A stretch of 40,997 nt of DNA from Leptospira interrogans serovar Manilae (GTDB lineage: Bacteria > Spirochaetota > Leptospiria > Leptospirales > Leptospiraceae). The notes under the pieces are model-generated. The model did no database searches and was not told where the DNA came from. It saw only the letters and a program-made list of their open reading frames with translations. The DNA is taken from positions 1 through 40,997 of the forward strand of contig CAMCZP010000021.1 of the NCBI GenBank assembly GCA_945887855.1, read 5' to 3'. This document shows positions 8,782 through 17,309 of this stretch, piece by piece; positions within the stretch are counted from its first letter, which is position 1, and every line of letters begins with the position of its first letter. Made by a program: the position numbers and the translations under genes.

Positions 8782-10071
8782 TTAACTGTCAATAATTTTA
8801 AGACCCCTAATTTTTATGCACTCCATATAAAATGAGAATGGAGGTGCCTGGATTGGTTGGTGAAAGATAACTAACTCAGTAGACCATCTTCGTTCTACGG
8901 AGTCACAAAAATCTCGAATATTTCTGCCCGACATTCCCACCATTTCCTGAGCGAGGGCTCTCCTATCTTCCATTTCTATTTGAAGAGCATATGCATGAAG
9001 GATTTCAACTATTTCTTCTTGGTTAGGCAGAGGGAAATAAATTGCCTTATCGAATCTTGACAAAAGGGCTGAGTCAAGGTCTCCTTTTCGATTTGTAGCT
9101 CCAATTGTAATGGTGCCTGTTTTTGCCTCAAATCCATCTAACTTTCGCAAGAGAACGCTCAATAACTTTCTATTGGCATCGAACATTCCATCATCTCTCT
9201 TGCCCGCAAGTGAGTCTATCTCATCTAAAAATAAAAGACAATTTGGAAAAAGGGAAGCTGCATCAAAAACCATAGCTAAATTCTGTGAGCTTTCACCATA
9301 GTATTTGCTTAAAATAGACTCAATAGGTACATAAACTAAAGGTATCCTGCATTCTGCCGAGACTACCTTAGCCATACTGGTCTTGCCTACTCCCGGACTT
9401 CCTTCAAATAAGATTGCCCTGGGCTTATTCTTCGAAACGAATTTTTTAGTAAGAAGACTTACATTGTCAAAAACTTCCGGATGTTTTAGGGGATAAATAA
9501 TTGTTTCTTGGATCTCTCTTTTTACTCCCCCATACCCCGCAATTCTTTCAAATCCCATCTTTTCTCCCTTCAATTCTTCTTCTATGGGATCATAGACAGT
9601 TGCGCCCAATCTTGTTAGGATTTCTGTGGGATTTTTAGTTTCTGACTTTCCAAGGGAAGAAAGGAATCTATACAAACCAAAGATAGCCAGTAGTTCAGGT
9701 GTGCTCATTTCCCCACGCTTAGAAACAAAGATATTGCATTTAGATGGATAAAGAGTAAATCGAATCCGTAAACCTTCCAACCCATATTTGGCATCATACC
9801 CGCTTGTAGAAGGGGCTTGCAGTGCCATATATCCTGATTCAATGGAAGAAATTCTCCAATTTTCCATTGAACCGCTAAGTATTTCTACACATTGGAGAAG
9901 AATTTCCCCATGGATTTTCCCACTAGCAAATGTAATCTGTATCTCATCTTGGGATAAAACAACCTCAGGAATTGTGGCATTGGAGCGTTCCTCAGGGGCG
10001 ATGGTTCCAATTTGTTTCAATAGAATTTCTTTGACTTGGAGAATATCTAATGTTTTTTTTTCTTGTTCCAA
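8782..10071 (-). CDS. AAA+ ATPase (FtsH/Vps4-like core) with unique N-terminal domain
   Basis: 429 residues starting at a TTG with GGAG five nt upstream. Residues about 1-175 are of no family I recognise. A classic AAA module follows: Walker A FEGSPGVGKTSMAK, the pore-loop-like segment SKYYGESSQN, Walker B CLLFLDEIDS, sensor 1 ITIGATNR, and an arginine finger in SALLSRFDKAI. A small helical lid comes last. The closest general relatives are Vps4/spastin/ARC-like unfoldases, which thread substrate through a hexameric ring. No protease or membrane segment is attached. The gene stands alone on the minus strand, 148 bp before the secreted-protein gene and divergent from fliN, so its substrate cannot be deduced. 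Confidence 0.85.
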   Translation of the reverse strand: MEQEKKTLDILQVKEILLKQIGTIAPEERSNATIPEVVLSQDEIQITFASGKIHGEILLQCVEILSGSMENWRISSIESGYMALQAPSTSGYDAKYGLEGLRIRFTLYPSKCNIFVSKRGEMSTPELLAIFGLYRFLSSLGKSETKNPTEILTRLGATVYDPIEEELKGEKMGFERIAGYGGVKREIQETIIYPLKHPEVFDNVSLLTKKFVSKNKPRAILFEGSPGVGKTSMAKVVSAECRIPLVYVPIESILSKYYGESSQNLAMVFDAASLFPNCLLFLDEIDSLAGKRDDGMFDANRKLLSVLLRKLDGFEAKTGTITIGATNRKGDLDSALLSRFDKAIYFPLPNQEEIVEILHAYALQIEMEDRRALAQEMVGMSGRNIRDFCDSVERRWSTELVIFHQPIQAPPFSFYMECIKIRGLKIIDS

Positions 10072-10199
10072 ATTTACTCCAAAGGATAATAGACTTGATG
10101 TTATTTTCTTAGAAAGTCACCCGAGCCCTTTCTGAGAATTGCTAAAATATCCTATCCAAATTATTTTTCAGCAGTTCTAATTATGGATTGTGGAAATAG

Positions 10200-10222
10200 A
10201 AAAATCTGTCGAATAGATTTTT
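10200..10222. repeat. Perfect 8-bp hairpin between divergent AAA ATPase and fliN genes
   Basis: AAAAATCT and AGATTTTT are separated by 7 nt, 35 bp before the fliN start. It could be an operator or a 5' leader hairpin of fliN. AT-only stems also arise by chance in DNA of this composition. Confidence 0.45.
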
Positions 10223-10256
10223 AAAGTAGAATTAAACCAATGAAAAGAGGTACCCC

Positions 10257-10739
10257 ATGGTAGATGGTTCGTTATCACAGGATGAATTAAATGCACTCCT
10301 AGGAGGGGGCGATGACAGTGGCTCTTCGGATGCTGGGGGAGCTTTTGATTTAGGTGGTGGTCTAGATATTGGAGCAGACGGTCTAGATGCAATTTCTTCC
10401 GCCCTTGGACAGGGATTTTCTCCCCCACCCTCCTCCCCAAAAAGTGGAAGTCCAAAAGCAATTTCGGGAACCAATTCTTCCAACTTAAATCTACTCATGG
10501 ATGTAACCATGTCTCTCACTGTAGAGCTTGGTAGAACTAATATGTTAATTAGAGATGTATTGCAGCTCTCAGAAGGCGCAGTTGTAGAACTAGATAAAAA
10601 TGTTGGAGAAGATCTAGATCTTTTAGCCAATGGCAAATTGATAGGACGTGGCAAAATCATTGTTATAGATGATTATTATGGAATCCAGATCACCCACATA
10701 GTAGATCCTATGGATAGATTGAGTATGGTAGGTATGTAA
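10257..10739 (+). CDS. fliN: Flagellar motor switch protein FliN
   Basis: 160 residues. The N-terminal about 80 are low-complexity (Gly/Ser/Asp/Pro-rich, with an LSQDELNALLGGG motif like the CheC/FliY-binding start of FliM and FliN proteins). The C-terminal 77 are a textbook FliN/SpoA domain, from NLLMDVTMSLTVELGRT to IVIDDYYGIQITHIVDP. FliN forms the lower C-ring of the flagellar motor, which in spirochaetes is periplasmic-flagellar but cytosolic at the ring. The ATG is preceded at 6 nt by AAAAGAGG. It stands apart from other flagellar genes, heading a string of unrelated housekeeping genes. Confidence 0.93.
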   Translation: MVDGSLSQDELNALLGGGDDSGSSDAGGAFDLGGGLDIGADGLDAISSALGQGFSPPPSSPKSGSPKAISGTNSSNLNLLMDVTMSLTVELGRTNMLIRDVLQLSEGAVVELDKNVGEDLDLLANGKLIGRGKIIVIDDYYGIQITHIVDPMDRLSMVGM

Positions 10740-10774
10740 TACAGTTCTAAATCTATTTTTTTTGATAAAATAGT

Positions 10775-11896
10775 TTGTCCAAAATAAAAATTTCTTTAGA
10801 CGCACGTCCTCTCTCAACGCCAGTTTCAGGGGTAGGACGCTTAATCGCTGAAACACTAATTCACTTTCCTAATAAAGATAAATACCAATTTTTTCTACAT
10901 TCTCATTTACCAATCCACAAAAATCATTATAAAATTTTGGACTTACCAAATGTAACACCTAGAATCGGAAAAGGTCTTTTAGCCAAAAAAGGTGGAGCAT
11001 ATTTCTTGTTATATTTACCTTTTGAGATACGCAATGAGGCTCCTGATTTGTTTTGGGGTTCACAACAAGTGGTACCATTAGGACTCCCAACTAATCTGCC
11101 TATCGTGCTGACTTTTTGTGATTTAGTTCTGTACCTCTACCCAGAAACAATGAGAAAGATTGCTGCGATACAACAAAGATTATTTCAAAGTTACTCTGTA
11201 AAACATGCCGATTTTATTTTATCCATTTCAAATACCACACGCTTGGATCTTTTAAAAAAATTTGATTACCCTTCTGAAAAAACAGGAGTTGCTTTTCCTG
11301 GGGTTTCCACTTCAGGAATCCAAGATCTACTTAAAAATTACTCTTCTGAAGCTCCAACAAATCTACCTGAATCCTTTCTTCTGAGTGTATCCACAATTGA
11401 ACCCAGAAAGAATTATAGTTTTTTATTAAATGCATACAAAGAGTATAGAAAATTAGCCGGAAGTTCCAAACTACCATGGGTTATTGTAGGGAAAATTGGA
11501 TGGGAAGATCCTTCCTTTATTGAAATACTTGAAAAAGAGATTTTAGAGTATAAAGATATTATAATTATTAATAATTGTCAGGATTCCCTCCTGCACTTTC
11601 TCTATTCCAAGTGTGAAATATTTTTATTTGCATCCCTCTATGAGGGCTTTGGAATACCACTCCTGGAAGCATTGGCTCATAGAAAAAAATGTTTAGTTTC
11701 AGATATTCCAACTCTGAGAGAGATTGGAGGCGAATCCATACCATACTTAAAAACATTATCTCCAATTGAATGGGCGAAAAAAATAATTGAACTACAATTA
11801 AGTAATGAAAAACCAATGATTGATCTCGAAAAATTTAGCTGGGAAAGGTCTGCCCTTGAAACAGAAAAAGCCTTTCAAAGTGTTCTCAAAAAATGA
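10775..11896 (+). CDS. Glycosyltransferase family 4 (GT-B)
   Basis: 373 residues. The start is a TTG (10775) giving SKIKISLDARPLSTPVSGVGR, which matches the beta1 strand and Gly-loop of family-4 retaining glycosyltransferases. No stronger start or Shine-Dalgarno is visible. The C-terminal Rossmann half begins near SFLLSVSTIEPRKNYSFLL and contains the donor-binding ASLYEGFGIPLLEAL, the EX7E signature. The acceptor is unknown; LPS or another envelope glycan is the usual target. The stop overlaps the trmB start by 4 bp (ATGA). Confidence 0.87.
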   Translation: MSKIKISLDARPLSTPVSGVGRLIAETLIHFPNKDKYQFFLHSHLPIHKNHYKILDLPNVTPRIGKGLLAKKGGAYFLLYLPFEIRNEAPDLFWGSQQVVPLGLPTNLPIVLTFCDLVLYLYPETMRKIAAIQQRLFQSYSVKHADFILSISNTTRLDLLKKFDYPSEKTGVAFPGVSTSGIQDLLKNYSSEAPTNLPESFLLSVSTIEPRKNYSFLLNAYKEYRKLAGSSKLPWVIVGKIGWEDPSFIEILEKEILEYKDIIIINNCQDSLLHFLYSKCEIFLFASLYEGFGIPLLEALAHRKKCLVSDIPTLREIGGESIPYLKTLSPIEWAKKIIELQLSNEKPMIDLEKFSWERSALETEKAFQSVLKK

Positions 11897-12534
11897 ATAC
11901 CAACCTAGAAGAAAAGCTTTGGAGTATTACAGAGAAAGGAATCATCCAATCCAATCATATAATTCCACTAAAGAGAAACCATAAAATTTCAATCTTGGAC
12001 TATATGAATAAGGAAAAATTTTTTCTAGAAATTGGTTGTGGTTGGGGTGAAGTGGCCATCCAACTAGCAAAAGAAAATACAAATACAGGTTTTGTACTCC
12101 TTGAAAAAAAAATTAACAGAGTCAACCATATCCTAAAAGAAATCAAAAAAAATGATCTCACAAATATAAAAATAATCGTTTTAAATGTTAATTGGTTTTT
12201 TGAAGAAATTTTTATGCACAACCAATTCTCTGAAATTCTCTTAAACTTTCCAGATCCATGGCCCAAACTCAGACATCGTAAACATAGATCTTTTACTCTT
12301 GAATTTACAAATTCTGTTCTAAAATTTTTGAGCCCAAAAGGAAGATTTAGATTTGCCACAGACCATGGTGGATATGGGAGAAGAGTTATTCGATTGCTGA
12401 GAAACAACTCTTTTTCAGAATTGGATTCATTTACTTTTTCCCTAAAAAGACCTGACTTGCCTGTTTCTTTTTTCGAAAATGTAAAAATAACTGAAAAGAA
12501 AAAAGTATACTATATAGAATTTTATAAAAAATGA
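11893..12534 (+). CDS. trmB: tRNA (guanine46-N7)-methyltransferase TrmB
   Basis: SAM-dependent enzyme that makes m7G46 in the tRNA variable loop. The 213 residues are standard. The SAM motif is FLEIGCGWGEVAIQLAKE. The family signature NFPDPWPKLRHRKHRSF follows, with the substrate-binding FRFATDHGGYGRRV. It overlaps the glycosyltransferase upstream and the oxidoreductase downstream by ATGA junctions, so the three are translated in a chain even though their jobs look unrelated. Confidence 0.94.
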   Translation: MNTNLEEKLWSITEKGIIQSNHIIPLKRNHKISILDYMNKEKFFLEIGCGWGEVAIQLAKENTNTGFVLLEKKINRVNHILKEIKKNDLTNIKIIVLNVNWFFEEIFMHNQFSEILLNFPDPWPKLRHRKHRSFTLEFTNSVLKFLSPKGRFRFATDHGGYGRRVIRLLRNNSFSELDSFTFSLKRPDLPVSFFENVKITEKKKVYYIEFYKK

Positions 12535-13553
12535 AGCTCAAAGTTTTATTATTGGGACTGGGAAGAATAGGATCTACACTAGAAAAAGATCCACTTAGGT
12601 ACCATCCATGTACCCATGCAGGTGTACTATTAAATTCATCCCTATCAAAAAATTTTATATTGAAGGGAATTTATGACGAAAAAATTGAAAAAATAAATGA
12701 CTTTTTAAATGATTGGAATTATAAAAATAAAAAGATATCCACAACTTTAAATGAAATACAAAATGAAAAATTTGACTTATGTGTGATTGCATCCACTTCC
12801 GTATCACATTTTAAAAATGCAGAATTTGCCTTAAATATTGGAATTAAACATATCTTACTTGAAAAACCAATCTGCACAAATGAAAAAGATTTAAAGAAAT
12901 TAAGAAGTTTAGTTAATAAATTTCAAGCAAAGATATGGGTCAACCATGAAAGAAGATACCACCCACTCTACCAATATATCAAAAATGAACTACAATCCGG
13001 ATCATTTGGAAGTTTGAAAACTATACGGGCATCTGTCTTAACATCTGGACTTTCCCCGGGAATAGCCTTTCATGAACTTGGAGGAGGACCCCTTCTTCAT
13101 GATGGAACGCATGCAATTGATTATTTAGATTTTTTATTGGGGAGTCCTAAAAAAATACATTTTGTAAATATGCACAAACCAAAAACACAAGAAACTGAAA
13201 GTAGAGCAATTGCTCTTATGGAATATGAAAATAGAGTTTTTGTTTTTTTAGAGGCCGGTGGAGAGAGAAACTATTTTCAATTTGAGATGGATATCCAAAC
13301 GTCAACTCACAGGATCATACTGAGCAATGATGGTCACAAAATTTATAAAACAAAAGAAAGCACTCTATACAAAGGATTTAAAAGTTTACAGGAGATTGAA
13401 CTTCCCTCTTTTCCAAACTCCAATCCATGGATACAACTCTACTCAGAGATAGTAGATCACCTAAAGGGTAAGGGTGGAAAAATACTTGGGGATCTTGTGG
13501 CAAATGAAAGAATTTTTCAAACTCTAAAGGCAATTTCCTCAAAAAATCTATAA
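12531..13553 (+). CDS. Gfo/Idh/MocA-family oxidoreductase
   Basis: 340 residues. The N-terminal Rossmann fold starts KVLLLGLGRIGSTLEKDPL, a GXGXXG-type dinucleotide loop. A conserved EKP motif (HILLEKPICTNEKD) holds the catalytic-site lysine that is invariant in this family. The C-terminal alpha/beta domain includes the LGGGPLLHDGTHAIDYLDFL helix with the family His/Asp pattern. Such enzymes oxidise or reduce sugars and sugar nucleotides. Coupling to a glycosyltransferase two genes upstream makes a glycan-precursor substrate plausible but unproved. Confidence 0.88.
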   Translation: MKLKVLLLGLGRIGSTLEKDPLRYHPCTHAGVLLNSSLSKNFILKGIYDEKIEKINDFLNDWNYKNKKISTTLNEIQNEKFDLCVIASTSVSHFKNAEFALNIGIKHILLEKPICTNEKDLKKLRSLVNKFQAKIWVNHERRYHPLYQYIKNELQSGSFGSLKTIRASVLTSGLSPGIAFHELGGGPLLHDGTHAIDYLDFLLGSPKKIHFVNMHKPKTQETESRAIALMEYENRVFVFLEAGGERNYFQFEMDIQTSTHRIILSNDGHKIYKTKESTLYKGFKSLQEIELPSFPNSNPWIQLYSEIVDHLKGKGGKILGDLVANERIFQTLKAISSKNL

Positions 13554-13633
13554 ATATTTATTTGTAGGAAGTAAGCAAATGCCATAATTTTCTTGCGTTT
13601 CTTCTTCAAATTCTAAGGATGGAAGTATTCTTC

Positions 13634-15346
13634 ATGAGCTACTCTTCTGAAAACCCTACTCTAGAAAAGGAAATCCTAGAATTTAGAAAAAAAGGACACC
13701 GAACCCGTTTTTATACGGTTTATTTTTTTGTTTTAAGATGGACTCTTCGTTTTATATGGCTTTATAAGCTTCGCTCCCTTTGGTTAGAAACCCATAAGAA
13801 AAATGAAATAGAAGAAGCTCTTTTTTTAAAACTATCATTGGAATGTAGAACCCTCTTCCTTCGGTTAGGAGGTGTATACATTAAGGTTGGGCAATTTATA
13901 TCGAATTTGGCTCATATCCTCCCAACAAGCTTTCTAGAAAATCTTAAAGACCTCCAAGACCGGGTTCCTCCCCATACCTTTTCAGAAATAAAACAAAGAT
14001 TTTATAACGAGTTTAATAAAAATATTGAAGAAGTCTTTCCTGATCTAGATCGGGTTCCCCTAGCATCTGCATCTACAGCCCAAGTTCATAGAGCCACATT
14101 CCAGGGTAAAAAAATAGTCATAAAGATTTTATATCCAAACATTGAGACACTCGTTGAAAAAGATTTAAGAACAGTTCTGTTTGTGATGAAATGGATAAAT
14201 TCCTATTTATATAAATTTGAATACAATAAAATTCATTCAGAAATAAGCATTATCGTACGAAGGGAAATGAATCTTAAAGAGGAAGCTCTTTCTCTACAAA
14301 AAATGGCAGAGCTTTTTAAAAACGAAAAAGACTATGTATTCCCTTATGTTTATGAAGATTTTACAAGACAGGGGATTTTGGTAACTAAATTCATCGAGGG
14401 AGTTAAAATAACAGAAACTAGAATTAACAATAAGAAGAATGGAAAACCATCCCGCCCCTTACTTTTGTTGGTTCGTGCTTATATTTTGATGATTTTTCAA
14501 TTCAAGTTTTTCCACGCCGATCCCCACCCCGGTAATTTAATTTATACACCACAGGGAAAGCTTTGCTTTATAGATTTTGGAGCTGTATCCGAGTTACCCA
14601 CCAATATAGCACAATCTTTGAAAAGAATTGTCCAATCCGCTATTTCCAATGATTACTATGGAGTAGTGGAAGGTTTAGATTCAATGGGCCTATTGGACAA
14701 ATCTGTAAACAAAGAAAAATTAGAACAAATTTCTCAATTTGCCATTGAGAAATTAAAATCATTTATTACAAACACAGATTATTTTAGAAATATTTCCATA
14801 GAACAGCTCGAACCCGAAGAAGTATATATCTTCTTAGATGGTATCAATACCAGCTTACAAGAGTTAATGCAAGTAACACAACTCCCAACAAATTACATAA
14901 TGCTACAGAGGGTTTTAGGGTTATTAATTGGTACTACAGCAGTACTAGATCCCTATAGAACCATTTTTGAATATGCTGAAGAACCTTTTTATGAAATAGT
15001 AGAAAGCAATAAAAAAGAAGTTATACAAATGATTAAGGATGATGGTCATGAGATTGCAATTGCAACTCTCCAATTACCCTTAGAGCTTCAAAAAGCTTTA
15101 ATTGCACTTAACCGGGGTAGAATTAGGTTTATCAATAGAGATATTGAAAAGCATACTGAAAAAATGTACTCATTAGGAATAAATGTAATACAATCTATAT
15201 TTGTGATTTCTGGAGTGCATTTTGGAAATACTTATTATTTTCAAAATAATCAAATTGTATCTACTTGTTTTTTCCTATTTTCTTTTTTCATCAGTATTGG
15301 CCTTTTTCGTTCTATCATAAAGAATAAGCCCACAGGCTTAGATTAA
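13634..15346 (+). CDS. ABC1/UbiB-family atypical kinase-like membrane protein
   Basis: I place the start at 13634 (MSYSSENPTLEKE, 570 aa), 8 nt after GGAAG. An ATG at 13619 would add five residues but has its AAGG directly abutting. UbiB hallmarks are clear: the KxGQ segment GGVYIKVGQFISN (about 85), the Ala-rich nucleotide loop PLASASTAQVHRATF, VIKILYP, the catalytic FHADPHPGNLI and the metal-binding CFIDFGAVSEL. Two hydrophobic helices lie at the C-terminus (about 515-565). Family members support quinone or lipid metabolism at the membrane. Which lipid this one serves is not evident. It may read into lspA, 20 bp downstream. Confidence 0.9.
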   Translation: MSYSSENPTLEKEILEFRKKGHRTRFYTVYFFVLRWTLRFIWLYKLRSLWLETHKKNEIEEALFLKLSLECRTLFLRLGGVYIKVGQFISNLAHILPTSFLENLKDLQDRVPPHTFSEIKQRFYNEFNKNIEEVFPDLDRVPLASASTAQVHRATFQGKKIVIKILYPNIETLVEKDLRTVLFVMKWINSYLYKFEYNKIHSEISIIVRREMNLKEEALSLQKMAELFKNEKDYVFPYVYEDFTRQGILVTKFIEGVKITETRINNKKNGKPSRPLLLLVRAYILMIFQFKFFHADPHPGNLIYTPQGKLCFIDFGAVSELPTNIAQSLKRIVQSAISNDYYGVVEGLDSMGLLDKSVNKEKLEQISQFAIEKLKSFITNTDYFRNISIEQLEPEEVYIFLDGINTSLQELMQVTQLPTNYIMLQRVLGLLIGTTAVLDPYRTIFEYAEEPFYEIVESNKKEVIQMIKDDGHEIAIATLQLPLELQKALIALNRGRIRFINRDIEKHTEKMYSLGINVIQSIFVISGVHFGNTYYFQNNQIVSTCFFLFSFFISIGLFRSIIKNKPTGLD

Positions 15347-15366
15347 TTTAAATTAAGAGGTCAAAT

Positions 15367-15954
15367 TTGAAATATTTCGAAAAAAAATTTTTTGAAGTAT
15401 ATAAACCAGTTTATATACTATTTGTATTAGTTGGTGTTGTAATAGATTTATCAACGAAATACTGGGTAGTCCAAAATTATAGTTATCAGGATAGCGTATG
15501 CTATATGGGTCAGTTTTTTTGTATGACACTAACTTTTAATACAGGATTTGTTTTTGGAATTTATCAAAATAACTCCTCAATATCAATTGTTTCTACTGGA
15601 TTTGCTATTATCTTTTTATTTTGTTATAGATGGATAAATCATGATATTGGCAACAAATGGGGATGGAATCTTGTGATGGTGGGTGCATTTGGAAATTTTA
15701 TTGATAAATTTTTCGTTAAGACGCCTCCGGGTGGTGGTGTTAAATTTGGCTTAAAACCACTAGAACATGGGCAATACATAGGAGTGGTAGACTTTATAGA
15801 TTTTGACTGGCCTGACTTTTTATTATTTCATAGATGGCCTGCTTTTAATTTTGCTGATTCTTGCATCTCTGTTGGACTTGTTATTTTGATTATAACTATT
15901 CACTTAGATGAGAAAAGAAAATTAATGGAGGAAGAAGCGGCATTAAAAAAATAA
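15367..15954 (+). CDS. lspA: Lipoprotein signal peptidase (SPase II) LspA
   Basis: Inner-membrane aspartyl protease that removes lipoprotein signal peptides after lipidation. The TTG start at 15367 is supported by AAGAGG 6 nt upstream. Four hydrophobic segments are visible. Family motifs include [20 protein letters not shown] and the two catalytic-Asp regions, VVDFIDFDW and [11 protein letters not shown]. At 195 residues it is longer than the usual 150-170, owing to an N-terminal charged extension, an inserted Gly-rich stretch ([20 protein letters not shown]) and a charged tail. It fits the richness in lipoproteins of this window. It converges on the lipoprotein gene at 15959 with a 4-bp gap. 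Confidence 0.94.
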   Translation: MKYFEKKFFEVYKPVYILFVLVGVVIDLSTKYWVVQNYSYQDSVCYMGQFFCMTLTFNTGFVFGIYQNNSSISIVSTGFAIIFLFCYRWINHDIGNKWGWNLVMVGAFGNFIDKFFVKTPPGGGVKFGLKPLEHGQYIGVVDFIDFDWPDFLLFHRWPAFNFADSCISVGLVILIITIHLDEKRKLMEEEAALKK

Positions 15955-15958
15955 ATCT

Positions 15959-16645
15959 TTATTCCTTTGTAACTTTAATTTCCTGGTTTGTTTCTATTTC
16001 TCCAGAAAACAGATCAGATTTAAAATTTAATACTATTTGAAAAGGAAGACTTTGGTATTTCCCAAATGACTTTTGGTCTTCTTTTTTTTCTTTTTGTTTT
16101 TCTTTTAATAGATTTCCGATATAAACAAATGAATAAATATAATCATTTCCCATATCAAAACCCTCAATTGTCCCAAATATTCCATTGAAATTATAATTAG
16201 ATTTGTAAGATGATAATATGATTTCTTTTTCATTCAGTAAAAAAGGACGGTTAAATTTAATGATAAAACCTGTAGAGATTCTAGATTTAAAATAGATAAA
16301 ATTTGATAATTGGTTCCATGTTTCAATTTTATTATCTTTTGGAATAAGAATTGAATATTCTTTTTTTCCATTTATTGGAGTGTCGCAAATACCTTCTTGG
16401 CTAGAGTATTCGCATGGTATAATTTCCTGAATTTTTAACTCCTGAATACTACATCCAAATAAATTTAAGATAGAATAGATAATAAATATATTTAAAAATT
16501 TAATACTATAAGTGGCGTTCCTGCAAAAAGTCAGTTTTTGCAATTTTATTCGCAACAATCCTAGGCTTTTTTCCGCCTGTCGGCGGAAAAAGATAGTTAT
16601 TGCAGTTGCGTCATAAATTAATTTACTATAAAAATTAGAAATCAT
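15959..16645 (-). CDS. Putative lipoprotein whose signal region is split by an in-frame repeat insertion
   Basis: 228 residues as read from the ATG at 16645. A normal lipoprotein signal ends at the lipobox LNLFGC (Cys65), but the 65-residue leader is too long. Residues about 11-45 are encoded by the 102-bp repeat at 16513-16614. TACTATA stands on both sides (16504-16510 and 16624-16630), exactly 120 bp apart. Removing that unit leaves MISNFYSIKFLNIFIIYSIL then NLFGC, an ordinary 25-residue lipoprotein leader. So the element appears to have added 40 codons in frame. The mature part has beta-rich patches and no family I recognise. Whether the product is still exported is doubtful. Confidence 0.6.
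   Translation of the reverse strand: MISNFYSKLIYDATAITIFFRRQAEKSLGLLRIKLQKLTFCRNATYSIKFLNIFIIYSILNLFGCSIQELKIQEIIPCEYSSQEGICDTPINGKKEYSILIPKDNKIETWNQLSNFIYFKSRISTGFIIKFNRPFLLNEKEIILSSYKSNYNFNGIFGTIEGFDMGNDYIYSFVYIGNLLKEKQKEKKEDQKSFGKYQSLPFQIVLNFKSDLFSGEIETNQEIKVTKE
16513..16614 (+). repeat. 102-bp structured dispersed repeat, copy 1
   Basis: Starts TGGCGTTCCTGCAAAAAG and ends GCAGTTGCGTCAT. It has three nested or adjacent stems: TGCAAAAA/TTTTTGCA around a 5-nt loop; TTTTTCCGCC/GGCGGAAAAA around TGTC; and outer CGCAAC/GTTGCG arms. It matches the copy at 32588-32689 over its full length with only about seven substitutions and no indel that I can see. It lies inside the signal-peptide coding region of the minus-strand lipoprotein gene. 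Perfect complementarity of the central 10-bp stem in this copy suggests it is young or structurally constrained. Confidence 0.88.
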
Positions 16646-16749
16646 GATGAACCTTTAGTAACTCTATATTTATAATTATAAATTTTAATATTATTTTTCT
16701 ATTTCTATGATTAAATTGGTCATTCTCATTTTCCATATATCGGAGTCCC

Positions 16750-17301
16750 TTAAAACTTTTTTTCACTATTGATATGATAATCTCTAAGTGCATTAAAAAA
16801 ATAAATAACTTCATTCATTGTAAAAAATTCGGGAGCAGTATCTAATGGTTGAAGTTGAAGCTTCTCATATTTATAAATTACCTCAGCATAGATCCCATGA
16901 AACAAATACACTCTGTGGAAATCATCATAAATGGAAGAAAGTACAACATTGTGAGAGGATAGATATCCTGGTATAATTCGAATGGTAGAATCTTTTTTGA
17001 GAATTTTCTTTCTGATCTCAATACATTTCTTTTTCAACTCAGGCAATTCTTCTCTATTTACTTTTCTTTGGAATGCAAGAATTTTAGTGCCTTCTCCCAA
17101 AAGAGTACTTGATTTTTCAGAAATATCAATTGTCCATTTTGGCATTGGGTTACTTTCTAGATAAACTTTAGAAAAGGATTTTTCACAAATTTCTTTGATA
17201 CGAAAGTAGGCTTCCAGTTGGTTAAATGAAATAATACAGAAAAGTGTAGCTGGTGATGGTTTTGATGGATTTTCTTCAATTATTTGCTGGAGATGTTTCA
17301 T
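16750..17301 (-). CDS. DUF4416 family protein at the end of the chemosensory operon
   Basis: 183 residues with no signal peptide or membrane helix. Features that recall the DUF4416 family are an N-terminal ATLFCIISFN strand, a central basic helix (ELPELKKKCIEIRKKIL), RIIPGYLSSHNVVLSSIYDD, HRVYLFHGIYAEVIYKYEK and a C-terminal NEVIYFFNALRDYH. Nothing certain is known to me about its biochemistry. It begins 9 bp after the cheB stop, so it is very likely cotranscribed with the chemotaxis genes, but that is only context. The family match is from memory of the pattern. Confidence 0.68.
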   Translation of the reverse strand: MKHLQQIIEENPSKPSPATLFCIISFNQLEAYFRIKEICEKSFSKVYLESNPMPKWTIDISEKSSTLLGEGTKILAFQRKVNREELPELKKKCIEIRKKILKKDSTIRIIPGYLSSHNVVLSSIYDDFHRVYLFHGIYAEVIYKYEKLQLQPLDTAPEFFTMNEVIYFFNALRDYHINSEKKF

Positions 17302-17309
17302 TTTTATGC

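Noticed and set aside
16646..16749. Small RNA or gene between the lipoprotein gene and the chemosensory operon
   Set aside because: AT-rich, with no hairpin, start with Shine-Dalgarno or promoter that I can support.
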